Below, piece after piece: positions 59,877 to 64,000 of a stretch of 64,000 nt of DNA. The first letter of the stretch is position 1; every line of letters begins with the position of its first letter. The stretch is taken from assembly GCA_022432975.1 (NCBI GenBank), contig CM039514.1:10399519-10463518 (forward strand), read 5' to 3'. The position numbers and the translations under genes were made by a program. The notes beneath the pieces were generated by a model that was not told the origin of the DNA, searched no databases, and worked only from the letters and a program-made list of their open reading frames with translations. This DNA comes from Begonia masoniana. Its lineage: Eukaryota > Streptophyta > Magnoliopsida > Cucurbitales > Begoniaceae.

Positions 59877-62177
59877 TGTAACGCCCCGAGTTATCTGAAC
59901 CAGGTTCGTCACACCATGCCCGTACATGACTAAAAATTTCAATCATATTTTTTTTTAAACTTGCAGCGAAAATCGTTTAAGTAAAAATCAAGTTAAACGA
60001 GCCTAATGTACAATGCTTGAATGCTCAGTAAAAATTTTGGGGAATACTCGGCAAAAGGAATGAAGGATTAGATCGCAAAACACTTCATAAGTTTCAAAAG
60101 TCAAACGCATCACCCGCTGAACAAAGTCAACAAAAGGGGCTGAAGCAGAAAATGGAAGACATCATCCGGTGGCAAAACGACAAAATGCACTCTACATCTT
60201 CCGATGACGTCAGCACGCATCTGCCGATGAGTTTACTGAGACATCATCCGATAGACTTAAACCTACACCTTCCGATGACGTCAGCACGCATCTGCCGATG
60301 AGTTTACTGAGACATCATCCGATAGACTTAAACCTACACCTTCCGATGATGTCAGCACGCATCTGCCGATGAGTTTACTGAGACATCATCCGATACGATA
60401 GACTTAAACCTACACCTTCCGATGACGTCAGCACGCATCTGCCGATGAGTTTACTGAGAATCATCCGATAGACTTAAACCTTAAACCTACACCTTCCGAT
60501 GACGTCAGCACGCATCTGCCGATGAGTTTACTGAGACATCATCCGATAGACTTAAACCTACACCTTCCGATGACGTCAGCACGCATCTGCCGATGAGTTT
60601 ACTGAGACATCATCCGATAGACTTAAACCTACACCTTCCGATGACGTCAGCACGCATCTGCCGATGAGTTTACTGAGACATCATCCGATAGACTTAAACC
60701 TACACCTTCCGATGACGTCAGCACGCATCTGCCGATGAGTTTACTGAGACATCATCCGATAGACTTAAACCTACACCTTCCGATGACGTCAGCACGCATC
60801 TGCCGATGAGTTTACTGAGACATCATCCGATAGACTTAAACCTACACCTTCCGATGACGTCAGCACGCATCTGCCGATGAGTTTACTGAGACATCATCCG
60901 ATAGACTTAAACCTACACCTTCCGATGACGTCAGCACGCATCTGCCGATGAGTTTACTGAGACATCATCCGATAGACTTAAAACATCAGAATCACTTCTG
61001 TCACAAAACTCAACAAATTTAAATTGAAATACTGTCAACTAAACTTTCACACCAATAGACATCAGTTAACCCGCCTCATCAAGTACAAAATCCGTGGCAT
61101 GAGTGTGCTCCTCAACCATCCTATCCCTCAATGAACTCAGAGGATTCACTTGCTGTCACTTCTTCACCTACATCACAAAACTCATCTATTAGCTTAATGC
61201 TAAGTAAGTAAAGCAGTAATGAAATGAAATGCTGAAACATAAAATTCCTAAACATGCAATTTCTACTTTCTCATCTCAGTTGCATTCACAAACGTTCATA
61301 AGCTGCTCTGACCCCTCGGTTCCCTTAGGAAGTGGATCAATTTTCCCAATGTTATACATCCTCTACTCGATTAAGGGGCGGATGAATTCCCTTAATAGCT
61401 GATCTGATCCTCCTGATCTGATCCTCTGTTCCCTTGGAGTGGGATCAATTCTCCCAATGTTATACATCCTCTACTCGATTAAGGGGCAGATGAATTCCCT
61501 TAATAGCTGATCTGTCACATTCAGTTCATACCTTATCGTTCTTACATGGAAATTCATTTTCGTAATCTTTCAAAAACATGATGCATGACATACAAAACCA
61601 TTTCCAAAATACGTAACCCTACTGTTTTGTGATGTAGGCCCGAAGGCACATGCATACTTTACTTACCTGGATTCCTGGAAATTGTTCGGTTACCACTACT
61701 CGGGAAGCTCTGTACACCTAATGTCATAAACAGAATACCGATTAGATCATCACTAACCTTAACCTTATATTGTTCAGAAACCTAAGGAGCTAGTTTGGAA
61801 ACTCTGGTTATCGAACATTCTCAACACTAAACCCGAACTCAACACACTCGCAGCCTCATTAAAATACACGCATTGTACTCTCTCTGCTATATAGCCACTA
61901 AAATCTCAAGATAACGAAAGGAAAACTTACCTAGTTTGAAGGAGAATCGGGCGAGGGAAAATCGCCTAGAGAGCTCGACTGCTTGAGCTGAAGACCCAAA
62001 GAGGAAAATGAGGGAACAGTGGCGGCTAAACCTCATTAAACCCTCCCTTAAATGCGTTATCCACAATAAATTGAAATTTATCATTTTGTCCTTGCTCAAT
62101 CACTTGTTAACCTAATCACTAAATCACCCTCTATAAATGGAAAAAGGTAAATCGGTTAATGGAAACCGGGTGTTACA
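59877..62177 (-). repeat. Solo LTR of the Gypsy-A family, inside Copia-C protease
   Basis: TGTAACGCCCCGAGTTATC to ACCGGGTGTTACA with TATAA at 59872-59876 and 62178-62182. It holds a 71-bp array (60190-60981), a mini-exon-like 61667-61717, and inverted-repeat arms at 61167-61181 and 61624-61638. The CTGATCTGATCC / TTAAGGGGC spacer repeats lie between the arms. Confidence 0.93.
60190..60981. repeat. 71-bp array with TGACGTCA boxes in the solo LTR
   Basis: About 11 units of CTTCCGATGACGTCAGCACG, CATCTGCCGATGAGTTTACTG and AGACATCATCCGATAGACTT plus a linker. Units near 60350-60490 have small insertions or deletions. Each unit carries three CATC-N4-GAT motifs or near matches, and one TGACGTCA palindrome. 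Confidence 0.94.
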
Positions 62178-62726
62178 TATAATGTTCTTCAAAAATCTCT
62201 TTTCACCTGTCATGTGCCTAGAACATCCACTATCAAAGTACCATGCATCAGTTGTAGTAGCTTTGAGAGATGTATGAGTGACATTGCATTTCAGCATGGA
62301 TTTCTTCACCCATTTTTGTTGTGGCAATCTGTAAACAACAAGATTTCTAGCAGTACCTTGTCTTAAATCAGCAAGATATGTAAAGCATCTAGGTCGAATA
62401 TGGCCTCTTCGATTACAGTAATGACAAATTACATTAGATTTGTTTCCAATTCTGAAGATCATGGGGTTAGAATCTAACTGCTGCTGAATTCTGGAATCTT
62501 CCGTTGCATTTTGTTTTCCTTTGTAATCTGCTTTATTGATCTGCAGCTTTTGAGGTACCATTCTTGGCATTTGCTCATAGGAAACTTGCGGTGACATCAA
62601 TAGTTTTCCTTTACCTCCAGGTAGCAAGGATATTATTTGAGCTAAAGAGCTTTCTCCTTTATACCCTATACCATATCGATCACAACTGAGTTTCCCAATA
62701 CTTAGGATATCATTCAGCTTGGTTGA
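62178..62726 (-). pseudogene. Copia-C gag C-terminus and protease active site
   Basis: Read downwards: LNDILSIGKLSCDRYGIGY, MSPQVSYEQMPRMVPQKLQ, the CCHC knuckle CHYCNRRGHIRPRC near 62390-62430, and the protease site WYFDSGCSRHMTG near 62215. The frame is open over this stretch. The 5' side is interrupted by the LTR starting at 62727. Confidence 0.9.
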
Positions 62727-62872
62727 TGTAGCAACGGGTAATTGTCAGCTCTGATTTTTTTATTAGTAACATTTTGTGACTTGTATTTTTATAAATTAAG
62801 TAAATTTGATTGGTTGCTTAAATAGGTTAAAGTTGGTTAACCAAGGGCATTTGAGTAATTGTGAAGCAAGTG

Positions 62873-62880
62873 TTATAAAT
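62873..62880 (+). promoter_or_regulatory. TATA-like box of the LTR promoter
   Basis: TTATAAAT lies about 35 bases before the conserved AGCCGCCACTG block, a plausible start region. Minus-strand relatives have CTATTTAAG at the same place. Confidence 0.5.
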
Positions 62881-62998
62881 GGAGAGTTTAATAAAGGTTT
62901 AGCCGCCACTGTTTCTCATTTTCTTATTCGGCATTCAGCTTAGCTCAGCAGAGTATATTCTTCTCCAGCATTTACCCCTTTGATTCTTCTTCGACTTA

Positions 62999-63817
62999 GG
63001 TGAGTTTACTTCGATTCTCTTGCTGTTTTAGTGATTATAGGTAATAATGAGGGTAGTATACACGTATTTTGAGAATGTTGGGAGTGGGAGTTGAGTTCAG
63101 TTTTTGTAGTGATTTGGGAACGTACGAAGAACAGAGCCTCCAAACTAGTTTCCCTTAAATTTCTGGATAGTTTAGAATGAAGTTAAGTAATGTTGTGCTT
63201 ATGTTTTAGGTGAGCCAACTCTTGAAGTAGCTTATAACCAGGAATCTCTCGGGAAACCAGGTAAGTAGAGTATGTGTGTGCCTTCGGGCCTACATCACAA
63301 AACAGTAGGGTTTATGCATGTTTTGTATGTTTTCAAAATGTTATGCATCATATTTTGAAAGGAAACGAAAATGAATTTACATAAAATGACACGGTAAGGA
63401 ATGAACAGATCAGCTATTAAGGGAACTAATCCGCCCCTTAATAGAGTTAAGAGGATATTCTACCTTGGGAAAAACTGATCCATTTCCCATCGAAAAAATG
63501 GATCAAGATCATGCCATTAAGAGAACAAATCCGCCCCTTAATCGAGTTAAGAGGATATTCGACCCTTGGGAAAACTGATCCGCTTCCCATCAGAAAAATG
63601 ATCAAATCATGAAACGATACAGCTATTAAAGAACATTCGACTTTGGGAAGACTGATCCACTTCTCATCGAACAGAGGGATCAGATCATGAACGAATGAAA
63701 TCACAACTGAGTTGAGAAAGTAGAAATTTCATGAATAGAATTTATATTTCAGCATTTCATTTCATTAATGCTCTACTTATTTAGCATTAGGCTAATAGAT
63801 GAGTTTTGTGATGTAGG
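62999..63817 (+). promoter_or_regulatory. Candidate spliced LTR leader (two introns, one mini-exon)
   Basis: Donor CTTAG|GTGAGT at 62999/63000, acceptor TGTTTTAG| ending at 63209, mini-exon 63210-63260 (51 nt), donor CCAG|GTAAGT at 63260/63261, branch-like GGCTAAT near 63789, and acceptor GTGATGTAG| ending at 63816. Arms 63289-63303 and 63803-63817 are perfect reverse complements over 15 bases. The same order is present in the LTRs at 10696, 18904, 24911, 35156 and 59877. Confidence 0.5.
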
Positions 63818-64000
63818 TGCTGAGTTTTCAACAGGTGATTTCTCTAAGTTTACAGAAGAATAGACAAAGTTGATGGAGCACATCTATGCCACGGTTTGGT
63901 GCACTGATGAGGCAGTTTAACAAATGTCAGTATGTGAAGTCTTAGTGGATAAGTGTGTTGTTGAAATGTGCTGAAGATTTTAATGACAGTAGCAGTTTTA

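Larger units (their letters stand above)
62727..64000 (+). repeat. Gypsy-A-family LTR in plus orientation, cut by window end
   Basis: It starts TGTAGCAACGGGTAATTG inside Copia-C gag. It shares with the minus-strand relatives the AGCCGCCACTGTTTC block (62909-62923), the GCCTTCGGGCCTACATCACA block and GGCTAATAGATGAG. Whether it is a 5' LTR or a solo LTR cannot be told because its end is outside the window. Confidence 0.85.

Noticed and set aside
63210..63260. Mini-exon as a conserved coding exon
   Set aside because: Lengths are multiples of three, but the 35156 copy has stops in all three frames.

Overview
This window is nuclear DNA of a flowering plant. It holds one intact host gene with five GT-AG introns, a cyclic-nucleotide-gated channel of the CNGC16/18 type. 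Almost everything else is LTR retrotransposon sequence: Ty1/copia, Ty3/gypsy, and miniature elements including Cassandra with its 5S-rRNA-derived LTR. AT-rich intergenic DNA and the channel sequence suggest a dicot; species cannot be told from the sequence. No bacterial, organellar or CRISPR feature was seen.

Layout. 1-3892: minus-strand copia element (Copia-D), gag fused by deletion to the end of integrase. 3529-5410: 27-bp minisatellite with a duplicated flank. 5252-7983: decayed plus-strand gypsy pol, split by a Cassandra element (6806-7630). 7993-8670: two old LTR pieces. 9435-10022: a short TRIM-like element rearranged into a partial palindrome, with a 5-bp target duplication. 10696-15826: a 5.1-kb solo LTR swollen by a 29-bp satellite. 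16451-38586: Copia-A, holding Copia-B (17245-35086) and a solo LTR (35156-37461); Copia-B holds a young gypsy element (Gypsy-A, 18904-27046) and another Cassandra (32039-32861). 39434-42929: the channel gene with two upstream ORFs. 43617 to 62726: Copia-C, whose LTR carries a three-LTR Cassandra (43727-45092) and a 54-bp satellite, and whose body is split by Gypsy-B (49985-59677) and a solo LTR (59877-62177). 62727 to the end: the start of a plus-strand LTR of the Gypsy-A family.

Eight insertions have readable 5-bp target duplications (CGTTT, AAAAT, GTTTA, CAAGT, ATGAG, GTTGT, GCCTA, GTGCA) and a ninth has TATAA, so the nesting order can be reconstructed. Removing each insert rejoins the interrupted reading frame or LTR. 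All transposon coding regions are broken by stops, frameshifts or deletions; none looks autonomous.

The most interesting signal is in the LTR family starting TGTAGCACCCGG and ending GGGGCGTTACA in sense. Five divergent loci keep the same order: a donor-like site, an acceptor-like site, a 51-57 nt mini-exon, a second donor followed by a conserved block, then a conserved acceptor. The second donor and acceptor are bracketed by a 15-bp perfect inverted repeat in four of the five loci. This suggests a spliced, structured LTR leader. A second pattern is that three satellite arrays are each flanked by duplicated copies of the adjoining unique DNA.
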